A stretch of 64,000 nucleotides of DNA, from positions 194,197-258,196 of the forward strand of contig JAIEMW010000001.1 in assembly GCA_019751815.1 (NCBI GenBank), given 5' to 3'. The notes under the pieces were generated by a model that had not been told where the DNA came from, ran no database searches, and was given only the letters and a program-made list of their open reading frames with translations. Made by a program: the position numbers and the translations under genes. Below are positions 37,010-45,749 of the stretch, one piece after another (within the stretch, counting starts at the first letter, position 1; each line of letters opens with the position of its first letter). Source of the DNA: Cyanobacteriota bacterium (GTDB lineage Bacteria > Cyanobacteriota > Vampirovibrionia > Vampirovibrionales > Vampirovibrionaceae).

Positions 37010-38077
37010 GTGCCCCCCATGGGGCAAATCGGTCCCGGATACTACGGCAATCTGATTGGTCAACTGTTTCAGCAAGTGGCCAATGCTGGCGGTCTAGGCG
37101 ATGCTCTAGCCGCTCAGGGGAATGGCAATTCAGTCAATTCTGGTTTTTCACCGGCGCAATCTCAGTTGGCAGGTTTATTGCTTTTGGACCAACTGGTGGG
37201 GATGCGACGTGATATTTCAGCGCAACAGATGTCGCAGCTGATTAAACAGATGATGGCTTTGCCAGAAGATATCCAGACACTGCTTTCTCAATTGGCTTCT
37301 GGCACCAGTGATAAAAGTCTGATCGCGCTCAAGACACTGTTGGCGGAAAATCCACAGGCTTCAATCACGGGAGATGCCATGCAAAGCCTGATTGGCAAAA
37401 ATGCTCAAGACGCGATGCAGAAGCTGACCAAGATGCTGACTACCAATCAGATGGGGTATTCTGGAGAAAGCCAATCTGTCAGTGATCTGCTCCGTGTGAT
37501 GGCGCAACTCGGTAAAGCGGCTCAAATGCCTGCTGTTGATACACTGAAAACAGTGATGCTGATGTACATCCCCTGGTATCCCCTGGCCGCAGAGCAACGG
37601 CTGGATCTGCATCTCGAATGGGGTGGTTCTGAAGATCAAGGATCAGGAGAAGACGGGGATGACGTGGTCGTGGTGATGTATCTGGAGACAGTGACTCTGG
37701 GCTCATGGATTATTCGTGTCGGACTGCAAGAGGGCACCCAGTGTGTTTTTAAAGTGCAGGCACCTCCTGTGGCTGAAACCCTTTGGTCTGATCTGCAAAA
37801 AGAATGTACCCGCCAGTTGGCTGAAGACGGTTTGCCTGCTCCTGTTTGGAAAATTGAATGGCTGGAAGTTCCTAAATCTAATCAAAATAAAACAATAGAG
37901 AGCCTCGAGAGTCCCACGAATATAGACCCGCAGCCAAAATTATCCATTTTCCCCAATAAGGGCGTGTCCGTGATTACCCTGAACGCCGCTTACCGACTCG
38001 TCAGACTGATTTTTGAGGCTGATGAGCGGGGCAGAACCCATGCCAACCGAGAAGCCGTCAACCAACAGCAAAGCTGA
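37010..38077 (+). CDS. FliK-like hook-length control protein (tentative)
   Basis: The 355-residue protein has a low-complexity Gln/Gly/Ala-rich first half and a compact C-terminal half. The latter reads like the FliK C-terminal domain: 'LDLHLEWGG...VVVVMYLETVTLGSWIIRVG' and 'QCVFKVQAPPVAETLWSDLQKECTRQLAEDGLPAP' in order (given in parts). That pattern, a strand-rich block then two helices, is typical of FliK relatives, but no strict motif exists. It would set flagellar hook length and act in the export gate. The gene is otherwise unrecognised. GAAGGAG precedes the ATG. Confidence 0.45.
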   Translation: MPPMGQIGPGYYGNLIGQLFQQVANAGGLGDALAAQGNGNSVNSGFSPAQSQLAGLLLLDQLVGMRRDISAQQMSQLIKQMMALPEDIQTLLSQLASGTSDKSLIALKTLLAENPQASITGDAMQSLIGKNAQDAMQKLTKMLTTNQMGYSGESQSVSDLLRVMAQLGKAAQMPAVDTLKTVMLMYIPWYPLAAEQRLDLHLEWGGSEDQGSGEDGDDVVVVMYLETVTLGSWIIRVGLQEGTQCVFKVQAPPVAETLWSDLQKECTRQLAEDGLPAPVWKIEWLEVPKSNQNKTIESLESPTNIDPQPKLSIFPNKGVSVITLNAAYRLVRLIFEADERGRTHANREAVNQQQS

Positions 38078-38103
38078 ATAACTTAGAGAACTATGTTCAG
38101 CTT
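38071..38103. terminator. Hairpin between the FliK-like gene and obgE
   Basis: AAGCTGAA (38071-38078) pairs with TTCAGCTT (38096-38103). It overlaps both convergent stop codons. There is no T-run, so termination is only possible. Confidence 0.4.
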
Positions 38104-39562
38104 AGGATTCGTCGTGATAAATCAGTCGAGGGGCGTTGGGGTCTAGAGTGTCATCTTCTAAAGAGTCTTCTTCAGACTCTTCTTCAAAATCGCCGTCGTC
38201 AAAATCTTCTGAATCATAATCAAACTCGGGGTTATAGTCGTCTCGCTCCCCAGCGGTATCGTCTGGGACGTAATCAAAATCGTGGCCTGAAATGCATACG
38301 GTATGCCCTTCTTGAGCCCCCGCTTTGGCAAGGGCGTCAAACACGCCCATGGCGCGCAGAATATTCATCAGGCGAAACACCGCGGCGCGGTTTCGCATAT
38401 CGGTGACAGAAAACAAGCGTTCTACTTTGCCGCCTTTAACGTAAAAGAGTTTCCCTTTGCGGCGAATCTCAAAGGCACTGTCATCGTGATCAAAGGCCTT
38501 GGTGTCTTTCACTACTTCGACTGTGGGAGCCACTTCAGGGTGCGCCTCGATAAATTCTAGAATAGCCGCACTTAATTCCGTAATCCCCAACCGGCTCACG
38601 GCAGAAATAGGATAAATTACGGTCTGCCGGCCTGTTTCCATGCATTCTGCCTGAAATGCCTCAATCCAATGGGTTTGCTCTTCAGGAGTCAGTGCATCAA
38701 TTTTGGTGAGTACCAGTAATTGCGGCTTGTTGGCCAGGATGTCCTTATACTGCATCAGTTCTTGATTAATAATTTTCCAGTCCTGGACCGGGTTGCGCTC
38801 CCCGTTGGAATCGGCGCCTGAGGCGATGTCGACCAGGTGCAGGAGTAAGCGGGTTCGTTCTACGTGGCGCAAAAAGTCATGGCCTAGCCCGAGGCCTGTA
38901 CTGGCTCCTTCAATCAATCCGGGGATATCAGCAAGCACAATGCCGTCTCCGTTGGGTTTTTTGAGCACGCCCAAATTCGGGGTCAGGGTTGTAAAGGGGT
39001 AATCTGCAATCTTTGGCTTTGCTGCGCTGATTACACTGATAAACGTAGACTTTCCGGCATTGGGCATCCCGATAATCCCAATATCGGCAATCAGTTTGAG
39101 CTCAAGATCCAAATGCCTCTCAATACCAGGTTCGCCGGGTTCACAAAATTGTGGGGCCTGTCGTTTAGAGCTCACAAAGCGGGCATTTCCTCTGCCGCCG
39201 CGGCCACCTGAGGCAACAATCACTCTGTCTCCAGGGTGAGTCAGATCGGCAATCGCCTCTTTTGTATCGGAATCCCGAACAATAGTCCCACAAGGGACTT
39301 TAATGACTAACTCACGGCCTTTTCGACCGTGCATGTTTTTGCTACGGCCTTTTTCACCGTCCTCGGCCTTAAAGATAGATTGATATTTAAAATCCAGCAA
39401 GGTGTTCAGATCCGCAGTGGCCTCAATCACCACATTGCCGCCTTCACCGCCGTCTCCACCCGCGGGGCCTCCAAAAGCGACATACTTTTCACGGCGCCAG
39501 GCGACCATGCCGTTGCCTCCTGCGCCAGAAAGCACGTGGAGTTTGGCTTGATCTAAAAACAT
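38102..39562 (-). CDS. obgE: GTPase Obg/CgtA
   Basis: Obg is a large-subunit-associated GTPase essential for ribosome assembly and growth control. The 486-residue protein has the glycine-rich Obg fold in residues 1-155, with 'GAGGNGMVAWRREKYVAFGGPAGGDGGEGG'-type glycine runs. The GTPase P-loop is 'GMPNAGKST' near 167, with 'DYPFTTLTPNLGVL', 'ADIPGLIEGASTGLGLGHDFLRH' and 'TKIDAL'. An OCT domain follows near 345-430, and the C-terminal tail is rich in Asp and Glu. The acidic tail is longer than average. Confidence 0.95.
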   Translation of the reverse strand: MFLDQAKLHVLSGAGGNGMVAWRREKYVAFGGPAGGDGGEGGNVVIEATADLNTLLDFKYQSIFKAEDGEKGRSKNMHGRKGRELVIKVPCGTIVRDSDTKEAIADLTHPGDRVIVASGGRGGRGNARFVSSKRQAPQFCEPGEPGIERHLDLELKLIADIGIIGMPNAGKSTFISVISAAKPKIADYPFTTLTPNLGVLKKPNGDGIVLADIPGLIEGASTGLGLGHDFLRHVERTRLLLHLVDIASGADSNGERNPVQDWKIINQELMQYKDILANKPQLLVLTKIDALTPEEQTHWIEAFQAECMETGRQTVIYPISAVSRLGITELSAAILEFIEAHPEVAPTVEVVKDTKAFDHDDSAFEIRRKGKLFYVKGGKVERLFSVTDMRNRAAVFRLMNILRAMGVFDALAKAGAQEGHTVCISGHDFDYVPDDTAGERDDYNPEFDYDSEDFDDGDFEEESEEDSLEDDTLDPNAPRLIYHDES

Positions 39563-39647
39563 AGAGGAGAGTCCTTTGGTTTTCGCGCTGGGTATGAAAT
39601 AACTTAGGAAGATACGGGCTGAAACCCGGTATTTGGTAAGAGTCTCT

Positions 39648-39653
39648 TATAAT
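39648..39653 (+). promoter_or_regulatory. -10 box of the M23 peptidase gene
   Basis: TATAAT at 39648-39653 is a perfect -10 hexamer about 48 bases upstream of the start. The matching -35 is weak. Confidence 0.35.
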
Positions 39654-39700
39654 AGAACAAGCATGGGGCTTGCAAAGGGTTTATCCGGGAATGGGACCAA

Positions 39701-40636
39701 ATGATCGCTAAATGCCGACAGTTTCAGGTGCTCTTGTATCTGTTTTTTGGCTTGCTTTTGCCTGCTGTCTTTGCCGCCCAAACAGAAAAACCGCTCGAAA
39801 AACCTATCACTGTCCAGCAGGGAGGGGTGATTCATTTACAGGTGGATGTTTCGGCGATAGGTGGGGCCCCTCAACTTTCCCAACTGACTTTCTCTTCTGG
39901 TGCGGCGAAACACGGGGTAAAGGCCTTGCCACGAAAGGCCCCTGTCTTTCTGCAAAAGGACCAAGCTAAATATAACGTCGCGAATCACTCAGTCACAGTG
40001 GAGACATTAATGCCTATCGAGGTGAGTGATCCGCTGGGCAGTGCAACGCTGAGCTTGATTGATGCTCACGGAAACATCCAGACCGAATACCCAGTCAAAA
40101 TAGAATCTGGGCATTTTCGCCGTCAAAATATTCAAGTCTCTTCTCAGACAAAGGGATTAGAGCCAGAACCGGGTGAGCTTGAGGCTGTGGCCAAGCTGAA
40201 GAACGAAACAGGGTCTCAAAAATACTGGCAGTTTCCCCTAATCACCCCCACGCCGGATTGTGCCAACTCACCCTTTGGGGTTTTGCGCTATCACAACGGG
40301 GTGTATACCGGGAATTATCACAAGGGCCTGGATTTTAGATCTCCCATGGGGAGACCTGTGAGAGCGACTTCTGGGGGGGAAGTGAAGATTGCCAAAAAAA
40401 TGAGGCTTCATGGCGGTACGGTAGGGCTGGATCACGGGCAGGGACTGAGCTCTATTTATATTCATCTGTCTAAGATCATGGTAAAAACAGGGCAGCACGT
40501 TCAAGCCGGGGAGGTTATTGGAGAAGTGGGCGCCACAGGCTTTGCCACGGGACCGCATTTGCACTGGGGGGTATTTGCCAATGGCGTGCCAATCAATCCC
40601 CTAAAGTGGTTACCTCAGGCAAAAACATGTTTTTAG
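39701..40636 (+). CDS. M23-family metallopeptidase (LytM/peptidoglycan hydrolase-like)
   Basis: The 311-residue protein starts with a signal peptide (about 1-24, 'LLYLFFGLLLPAVFA'). The C-terminal M23 domain carries the zinc ligands H207 and D211 in 'HKGLDF' and H286-L-H288 in 'PHLHWG'. The active-site residues are therefore complete, so it could cleave peptidoglycan cross-bridges rather than serve only as an activator. The middle (about 25-185) is strand-rich and unassigned. It would act in the periplasm or outside. Confidence 0.88.
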   Translation: MIAKCRQFQVLLYLFFGLLLPAVFAAQTEKPLEKPITVQQGGVIHLQVDVSAIGGAPQLSQLTFSSGAAKHGVKALPRKAPVFLQKDQAKYNVANHSVTVETLMPIEVSDPLGSATLSLIDAHGNIQTEYPVKIESGHFRRQNIQVSSQTKGLEPEPGELEAVAKLKNETGSQKYWQFPLITPTPDCANSPFGVLRYHNGVYTGNYHKGLDFRSPMGRPVRATSGGEVKIAKKMRLHGGTVGLDHGQGLSSIYIHLSKIMVKTGQHVQAGEVIGEVGATGFATGPHLHWGVFANGVPINPLKWLPQAKTCF

Positions 40637-40669
40637 CATCAAGCGAGCATCTGCTCCCTAAATAGAAAT

Positions 40670-40693
40670 CCCCTCGTGTGTGAGTGCGAGGGG
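40670..40693. terminator. Hairpin downstream of the M23 gene
   Basis: CCCCTCG (40670-40676) pairs with CGAGGGG (40687-40693). There is no T-tract, so a termination role is uncertain. Confidence 0.4.
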
Positions 40694-40867
40694 AAGAATG
40701 TCTGAGTAGAGAGAATGACGACAAACCGATTCGTGGGAGGGGAGTGAACGGCCTGCCGACCTGCGCTGCAAAAGGCAGAAACAGATAAAACAATCATATA
40801 AAAAATTAAACAATCAATCAAGCGATGGTTTTTAATTTTTTAAGCCTTTATTTTTTTCTCATGCAAG

Positions 40868-40906
40868 AAAACCATCTGGCCCATAGTCTTGGGGCGAGAT
40901 GGTTTT
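40868..40906. terminator. Bidirectional hairpin between convergent genes
   Basis: AAAACCATCT (40868-40877) pairs with AGATGGTTTT (40897-40906), with a further GCCC/GGGGC pairing inside. It gives an A/T-rich stem in both directions, suiting the ends of both convergent transcripts. Confidence 0.5.
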
Positions 40907-40930
40907 AAGTGTGATTTAGCGTTTTGAGAT

Positions 40931-41049
40931 TAGAGAGTGAGTTGAGTGAGTTGAGTGAGTATTGCTTGAGTGAGAGTAGAAAGTGAGTGAGAGTATAGAG
41001 TGAGTGAGAAACAGTTGAAATGAAGTGATTTATGGAGATGAGAGTGAGG
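40931..41049. repeat. GAGTGAGT-rich low-complexity tract
   Basis: The stretch is made of many GTGAG, GAGTGAG and GTTGAGTGAG units with irregular spacing. It is noncoding in all frames. Such tracts often arise by slippage. No function can be read from it. Confidence 0.7.
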
Positions 41050-41132
41050 ATGCTTGGAACTTAATCTCTTGTATATGCATAAAAACAATCATTATAATTT
41101 CGATGTTAGTTTGTAAACAAACGTAAACAAGT

Positions 41133-41693
41133 TTATTTTATGAGTGCCTGAACCTGCTTGAAGCGAGGATGAGCAGAACTGGAGAGAAGCTCAAATAAGG
41201 CCATTTCAGTAGAGGTAGGCAAGGCCCCCGCGCGCAGCATTTTAGCGATGCCGATTTGGATGTTGGTCTCTTTGCGGGAAGCTATAGCATCTTCCACCAG
41301 ATGGACCTGGTAACCGGCTTCTAACAACTGATGAACCGTTTGATTCACACAGACATGCGCTTCCAGGCCGCAGACCAAGATTTGTTTGCGTTGAATTTCT
41401 TGCTGGAGTGCCACCTTTATTTTGGCTTCGGCCAGGGCCCCAAAGGAACGTTTGCTATAGATGGGGGTGGTAGGGGGCAGTATTTCTAGTAACTCTGGGC
41501 TGGTATGGCCGAGACCTTCTGGGTATTGTTCAGTCACCACAATGGGTAAATGCAATTCTTTAAACGCATTGACCAGTATCTGGACGTTTTTGTGCATCCG
41601 CTCACCCTGCCACATGATGGGAATAAAACGTTCTTGAACGTCGACAACGAGCAAGAAGGCCTGGGTCATTTGCAACATGGCGGATTTAAACAT
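41133..41693 (-). CDS. Isochorismatase-family cysteine hydrolase
   Basis: The 186-residue protein has the family's Asp-Lys-Cys triad: D18 in 'LLVVDVQERF', K81 in 'YSKRSFGAL' and C115 in 'GLEAHVCV'. It also has the cis-peptide region before the Cys. The family contains nicotinamidases, isochorismatases and ureide hydrolases. The 'SFGAL' and 'GLEAHVCV' motifs resemble the YcaC-like group, whose substrate is unclear. It starts at 41693, with ATG 41678 an alternative. Confidence 0.85.
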   Translation of the reverse strand: MFKSAMLQMTQAFLLVVDVQERFIPIMWQGERMHKNVQILVNAFKELHLPIVVTEQYPEGLGHTSPELLEILPPTTPIYSKRSFGALAEAKIKVALQQEIQRKQILVCGLEAHVCVNQTVHQLLEAGYQVHLVEDAIASRKETNIQIGIAKMLRAGALPTSTEMALFELLSSSAHPRFKQVQALIK

Positions 41694-41916
41694 GGGTGGG
41701 TGGAAGACTCCCGGCTAGAATCAAGTCATGATAGAAGTAAATTATATAGAACTAAGCTATATATAGGATGAGATACCTGTCTGTTGTGCGTCACCATATT
41801 AACAAAGAATGACCCTACTTACCAAAACAGAGAGTCCCCAATTGACGGATCAGTCCTTGCGTGTGGGCCAGTTTGGAACAGCAGTGACAAGCCAGTTTGG
41901 AAGCCAGTTTAGAATA

Positions 41917-42429
41917 ATGACCCGCCCCGTATCATCACTCTCACTCTTGAGTGTGTTGCTTTTGGCCGCCCTATTGGCTGTAGGTGTATATTTCTGTCTA
42001 GCGGAGCAAGCCTTCGCGCAAAACGGTCTGCCCCCTCAGCCGCTCGGTCAGCCTTGCCAGTTAGACATTTCTCGAAGTGACATTCAGGCTTACTTCACCT
42101 CTGATATGGGGGATTCACTTCGTCATCCTGCCTGGCGGGAGCGGTATTCAGGCAAAAAAGTACACTGGTCCGGGCGGGTCTATAAAGTCCGTCACTACCC
42201 CGAGTCCTTTCGATACGAGGTATTGATTCAGGTACTGCCAGAGGTGTTTACCTACGATACTTTGGTCGTTCTGGAGGGCAATTCGGCCCTCGATCCCGGG
42301 ATTCACAAAGGGGTGAGCGTGAAATTTTCCGGGCAAATCTTTGGTGGGGTGGATGCCTTGGGGATTAAAGAAGTTTACGTGTTGTTATTGCGGCCCGAAG
42401 ATTTGACGATTAACACGGCAGGGCCCTAA
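41917..42429 (+). CDS. Exported small protein with OB-fold-like domain
   Basis: The 170-residue form starts at ATG 41917. It has a classical signal peptide with Arg near the start, a Leu/Ala-rich core and cleavage at 'AFA|QNG' near residue 36, which is the main reason for this start. The frame is open back to 41809, but the extra piece has near-repeated 'GSQF' and 'CCAGTTTGG' units typical of noncoding DNA. The mature part has 'KKVHWSGRVYKVRHY' and 'GVSVKFSGQIFGGVDALGI', a beta-barrel pattern seen in OB folds. Its function is unknown. It would be periplasmic or secreted. Confidence 0.55.
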   Translation: MTRPVSSLSLLSVLLLAALLAVGVYFCLAEQAFAQNGLPPQPLGQPCQLDISRSDIQAYFTSDMGDSLRHPAWRERYSGKKVHWSGRVYKVRHYPESFRYEVLIQVLPEVFTYDTLVVLEGNSALDPGIHKGVSVKFSGQIFGGVDALGIKEVYVLLLRPEDLTINTAGP

Positions 42430-42430
42430 T

Positions 42431-42703
42431 TTAAAGGGTACTCACCACTACATCCCCAGTGATACGGCACTGGCAAGAAAGCCTGTCTTTGGGATCTAGG
42501 TAAAACACGGCTTCTTCCACCACAGTTTTGGGGGTGATTGCAGTGGCGCCGTCCACGACAGTAACCACACAATTACAACATGCACCCAGGCCCCCGCAAC
42601 GGTCATGCACGTCAACTTCAAGCTGGTGGGCAGCCTCTCTCAAGGTGGTATTTTCGTCAATCTCAAGTGAGAGATTGCTGGGAAGAAAAGTGACTTTGGG
42701 CAT
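42431..42703 (-). CDS. 2Fe-2S ferredoxin (adrenodoxin/Isc-type)
   Basis: The 90-residue protein has the plant/adrenodoxin-type ligands C36, C42 and C45 in 'CGGLGACCNC', with a fourth cysteine at C77 or C79 ('LSCQC'). The C-x5-C-x2-C spacing is the adrenodoxin and Isc type. It likely carries electrons to an oxygenase or the Fe-S assembly machinery. The frame opens at 42736, but 'MPKVTFLPS' at 42703 is the natural family start. The extra upstream residues are cysteine-rich without a match. Confidence 0.88.
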   Translation of the reverse strand: MPKVTFLPSNLSLEIDENTTLREAAHQLEVDVHDRCGGLGACCNCVVTVVDGATAITPKTVVEEAVFYLDPKDRLSCQCRITGDVVVSTL

Positions 42704-42789
42704 AACGCAGATAGGGTGCCTTTGACAAAAACACAAATTCTCACGGTTACCTTATTATAAGCTGTCTACTTTGTTTTTTGTGCGAATTT

Positions 42790-43224
42790 TTAGCTTTGAA
42801 AGGCGTCAGGCCAGTGTTGCATCTGCCAGCGTTGTGTTTGGCCGCGGTAATCCCAGGTGACCACATCAAAGCGGAGGGTTTGAAACGGTGGGAGTGGGTC
42901 TTGGCTATTGGCTAAAAACTGTTCAGCCAGCATAAGCAATTGCGCTTGTTTTTGCGGGGTGATTGCCGCGATAGCAGGCCCCTTCTCCTCATTGCTGCGG
43001 GCTTTTACTTCCACAAAAATCAAGGTCTTACTGTCTGGATCCCAAACAACCAGGTCGAGCTCGCCCAGGCGTCCAGAGCGCCAATTACGGGCCAGGACGG
43101 TATGCCCGTTCTTCTCAAAAAATGTAGCGGTGAGGGTTTCCGTTTGCGATCCCAGTTTTGGCTTACTGGATGATTGCTTCCTAGATGATTGTGTGTTGCC
43201 GGGTTTGGGCTTTGGCATGGGCAA
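42790..43224 (-). CDS. yraN: YraN family protein (UPF0102)
   Basis: The 144-residue protein matches the restriction-endonuclease-like YraN family: 'FFEKNGHTVLARNWRSGRLGELDLVVWD' (in parts), 'LIFVEVKARS', and 'TPQKQAQLLMLAEQF'. The E-x-D and E-V-K motifs give a PD-(D/E)xK-like centre. A role in DNA metabolism has been proposed for the family but remains undetermined. It has a basic 35-residue N-terminal tail rich in Lys, Ser and Pro. Confidence 0.85.
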   Translation of the reverse strand: MPMPKPKPGNTQSSRKQSSSKPKLGSQTETLTATFFEKNGHTVLARNWRSGRLGELDLVVWDPDSKTLIFVEVKARSNEEKGPAIAAITPQKQAQLLMLAEQFLANSQDPLPPFQTLRFDVVTWDYRGQTQRWQMQHWPDAFQS

Positions 43225-43237
43225 TTTTAAGAATCAG

Positions 43238-44107
43238 TCATGACAGCGCCAGCTCCATGGCAAGCGTTCTGGGGCTTCGGAATTTCTTGGGAACCAAGGT
43301 TTCATAGCGCTGTCTGTCGGACCCAGGATCCACACGCTTAAAGCCAAAGCGTTCATAAAGATCCACTGCTGCTTCAAAGCCCCCTGCGGCACGGGTGGTG
43401 AGAAAAATAGATTTCCTATCGTTTATCGCCGCGCGGTTAATCGCTTTTGCAATCAACCATTTGCCCAGGCCGATATCTCCGTCTTCTCTTTTGCGGCGCA
43501 TTTCTGGCAGTAGAAACACATCTTCCAGCTGCGCTGGTTTGCGTGATGAGCCGAGATCCACCGAGGTGGTGCCCATAATTTTTTGCGTGTCTTTATCTCG
43601 AACCACCCAGTATTGGTGCTTTAGGGGATTCTCTATTGCTTGTTTCACATGGCTGGAAATATCATCAAAGCGCCAGTACATCATGCGAGAACCCTGCTGA
43701 TGAAAGCCTTGACTTGCGGGAAGTTGCGCGGCGGCATCATCAATCCCGTCGAGTACTTTGGCAATAAATATCATCAGCTGACCCACCAGCGCAATGTATT
43801 GAGGGCTTCCAATGTCAGCCTTCCCATTCGGGAATAAGTCACTCACCAAAACCACTTCGTACTTTTTCCCATTTCTTTTTTCAATAGGTGCGAGTACTTC
43901 TGACGCAGGGATACTGGCAATATCTTTGTAAGAGAGGGCATTACCAGCAGTACCGGAAAAATGGGGGATACCCAGCGTAAACACATCGGCAGTTAGGCCT
44001 TTGGAAGGAACGGCCCCAAAGAATAAGGGTTTAGAGTATACGTTTTTTTCGCTTAAGGGGCGGTTTTTCAAGGGCGCCTTTAATTCTTGTAATGTAATCA
44101 CAGCCAT
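43238..44107 (-). CDS. GNAT-family N-acetyltransferase
   Basis: The 289-residue protein has an N-terminal 120-residue region of unknown function with an 'LFFGAVP' motif near residue 29. A GNAT domain follows at about residues 150-275, with 'VFLLPEMRRKREDGDIGLGKWLIAKAINRA' for acetyl-CoA binding (in parts), 'FLTTRAAGGFEAAVDLYERFGFKRV' and a short tail. The catalytic details and substrate cannot be read. It lies 14 bases upstream of yraN in the same direction. Its N-terminal F-G leader resembles those in other proteins of this window. Confidence 0.75.
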   Translation of the reverse strand: MAVITLQELKAPLKNRPLSEKNVYSKPLFFGAVPSKGLTADVFTLGIPHFSGTAGNALSYKDIASIPASEVLAPIEKRNGKKYEVVLVSDLFPNGKADIGSPQYIALVGQLMIFIAKVLDGIDDAAAQLPASQGFHQQGSRMMYWRFDDISSHVKQAIENPLKHQYWVVRDKDTQKIMGTTSVDLGSSRKPAQLEDVFLLPEMRRKREDGDIGLGKWLIAKAINRAAINDRKSIFLTTRAAGGFEAAVDLYERFGFKRVDPGSDRQRYETLVPKKFRSPRTLAMELALS

Positions 44108-44241
44108 CTACCTATCTTTTCGTATTCACACACAATACTCACACAGCAAAAAAGCGTCTCGATTTGAAACCCAGCATAGAACAAAGACGATGCCAGAAAC
44201 AGCAGGGGGAACTTTCATTCAGAAAATGACCCACAAGAAAA

Positions 44242-44571
44242 TTATCCAAATGTTTTGAACGTGCTTTCGATGTTTTTACCAATCACCTTTCGGACCGCAT
44301 CAATTTCGGTCTGCACCGCATCGCGTTGGGTGTCCACCCGGCGAAGTTGAAGCTCTAAGGCTTTATCAATCTGTTGCAGTGCCGCAATACGGGCCTGTAG
44401 GGAAATCATGACAGGTGATTCGGGCTCTAAATTGGCCGAAATATTGAATAATTGCCCGGTGATGTTGGCCAGCGCTAATCTGGCCTGGTTGATGAACTGT
44501 CCTTGAAGCTCGAGGTCGCTTTTGCGAGCGGTGAGCATTAAATACCGTGCTTGGCTGGCGGCAAAACCCAT
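44242..44571 (-). CDS. Small coiled-coil protein with LTARKSDLE motif
   Basis: The 109-residue protein starts 'GFAASQARYLMLTARKSDLE' and continues as helical heptads rich in Leu, Ala and Gln. The last third, 'ALELQLRRVDTQRDAVQTEIDAVRK', is a clear coiled coil. There is no signal peptide or membrane span. I recall N-terminally similar small proteins as multi-copy unknowns in melainabacterial genomes, but I cannot verify it. The role is unknown. It is preceded by palindromes at 44681-44770. Confidence 0.55.
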   Translation of the reverse strand: MGFAASQARYLMLTARKSDLELQGQFINQARLALANITGQLFNISANLEPESPVMISLQARIAALQQIDKALELQLRRVDTQRDAVQTEIDAVRKVIGKNIESTFKTFG

Positions 44572-44680
44572 TGGACATCCCTTTTTGTTGTGACTAAGTG
44601 ACTGATCTTATGTGTGACTGACTTTTTGGAACGAAGTGAGGAAAGTGCTTTTAGAAATAGATTTTAAAAGTGACTTGATG

Positions 44681-44711
44681 TCTGATATATATAAAAAATA
44701 TAAATATCAGA
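44681..44711. repeat. A/T-rich palindrome
   Basis: TCTGATATATATA at 44681-44693 mirrors TATAAATATCAGA at 44699-44711 with one mismatch, a 13-pair stem over a five-base loop. It stands beside a second palindrome in the gap upstream of the coiled-coil gene. Confidence 0.6.
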
Positions 44712-44719
44712 TATTGCTA

Positions 44720-44770
44720 TGGCGTCATCATAATTTTACGTTTCGTTACAATTATGATGACATCACGCCA
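44720..44770. repeat. Interrupted inverted repeat
   Basis: TCATCATAATT (44725-44735) is the exact reverse complement of AATTATGATGA (44750-44760). Outer arms TGGCG (44720-44724) and CGCCA (44766-44770) extend it with five unpaired bases on one side. It lies between the SseB-like gene and the coiled-coil gene. Confidence 0.6.
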
Positions 44771-44831
44771 AAACCTCGCCAAAAACAGATTTAATCAGGC
44801 GTGAAGTAGCTTGGGCCGTTAAGCCCCTGCT

Positions 44832-45749
44832 TTAGCTGTAGGACGCGGCCTTGAAGAAGGGCATGGTAAAAGACTTGAGCGATTCTTCAATCTCTTTGGC
44901 CTGATTCAGTATGAAAAAGTCGAGATACTCGTTTTTCCCCAAGACCTCTTGCGAGATGGCAATGGTGTTTGGAAGCAGCTCTTTTTCCCAAAGTGGCTCG
45001 AAACCTGCAGCCATTCGGATTCCCATCGCCAAGTGTGAAGGTCCATTTGAAATAGAGACCTGGAAAACATAGGCGGCCTCTATCTTATCGGTATTCTGGT
45101 GAAAGAAACCACTTAGCCGTTCCATTAACACGATTGAAGGCGGGTTGGCTGGTTTGCCAATGGCAATTTCAGTATCTCGGTCGAGCGTAATACCTTCTTG
45201 ATGAGCATCATTGGCGGGTGGGATAAGACCTTCCGCCAGATAGCACATTTCATAGGCACTGAGCTCTCCGCTCACAGGCCCGGCAGGGTTAAAGACAATA
45301 AAATCAATTTGAGATTCCAGACTCTGCCGGCACAGTGCTTGGAAACTAATACTGGCAAAGCTGTTATCGTTTTGAGTCCAGCTAAATAAGGCATCGGCGG
45401 TTGTGAAGACGGGAATGCCTAGATTTCCGTCAACATCATTTACGGTGACCAGTCTGAGGAGCTCTCCCGCTTGATGATCCTCTGGAACGGGAATGTAGAT
45501 GTGGTTTTTCAGCAGTGCTTGATAAATGGGCAGGCGGTAATTATAGAGATCTTGTGCAGACATACCCGGCTCGTTTTCAAAGGCATCGCCAAGTCTGAGC
45601 AGTAATGTATCGAGTATAGAGCTGTGAGTATTGATATGTAGCTGATTGGGCCCAGAATTAGGCATAGACGCTGGGTGCATAGCGGTTGCTTCAGGTCTGT
45701 GATGTTCCGGCTTCCGTCGAAACCATTGAAATAATGATCCAAAATCCAT
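44832..45749 (-). CDS. SseB-family protein
   Basis: The 305-residue protein resembles SseB/enhanced-serine-sensitivity proteins. The N-terminal domain has 'HIYIPVPEDH...IPVFTTADALFSWTQND' near residues 80-130 and 'DFIVFNPAGPVSGELSAYEM' near 145-165. A second domain with 'HLAMGIRMAAGFEPLW' and 'LDFFILNQAKEIEESL' ends it. The molecular function is unknown; SseB domains occur in stress-tolerance and secretion-associated proteins. The first 40 residues are polar. No operon partner is obvious. Confidence 0.7.
   Translation of the reverse strand: MDFGSLFQWFRRKPEHHRPEATAMHPASMPNSGPNQLHINTHSSILDTLLLRLGDAFENEPGMSAQDLYNYRLPIYQALLKNHIYIPVPEDHQAGELLRLVTVNDVDGNLGIPVFTTADALFSWTQNDNSFASISFQALCRQSLESQIDFIVFNPAGPVSGELSAYEMCYLAEGLIPPANDAHQEGITLDRDTEIAIGKPANPPSIVLMERLSGFFHQNTDKIEAAYVFQVSISNGPSHLAMGIRMAAGFEPLWEKELLPNTIAISQEVLGKNEYLDFFILNQAKEIEESLKSFTMPFFKAASYS

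Larger units (their letters stand above)
40637..41132. other. Convergent intergenic region, 496 bases
   Basis: Between the M23 and isochorismatase genes lie a small hairpin (40670-40693), a longer one (40868-40906) and a tract of repeated GAGTGA units (40931-41049). No gene of any length has coding support. Confidence 0.6.

Noticed and set aside
41809..41916. Longer start of the exported protein at 41917
   Set aside because: The added region contains near-repeated CCAGTTTGG units and would bury the signal peptide, so the shorter start was preferred.
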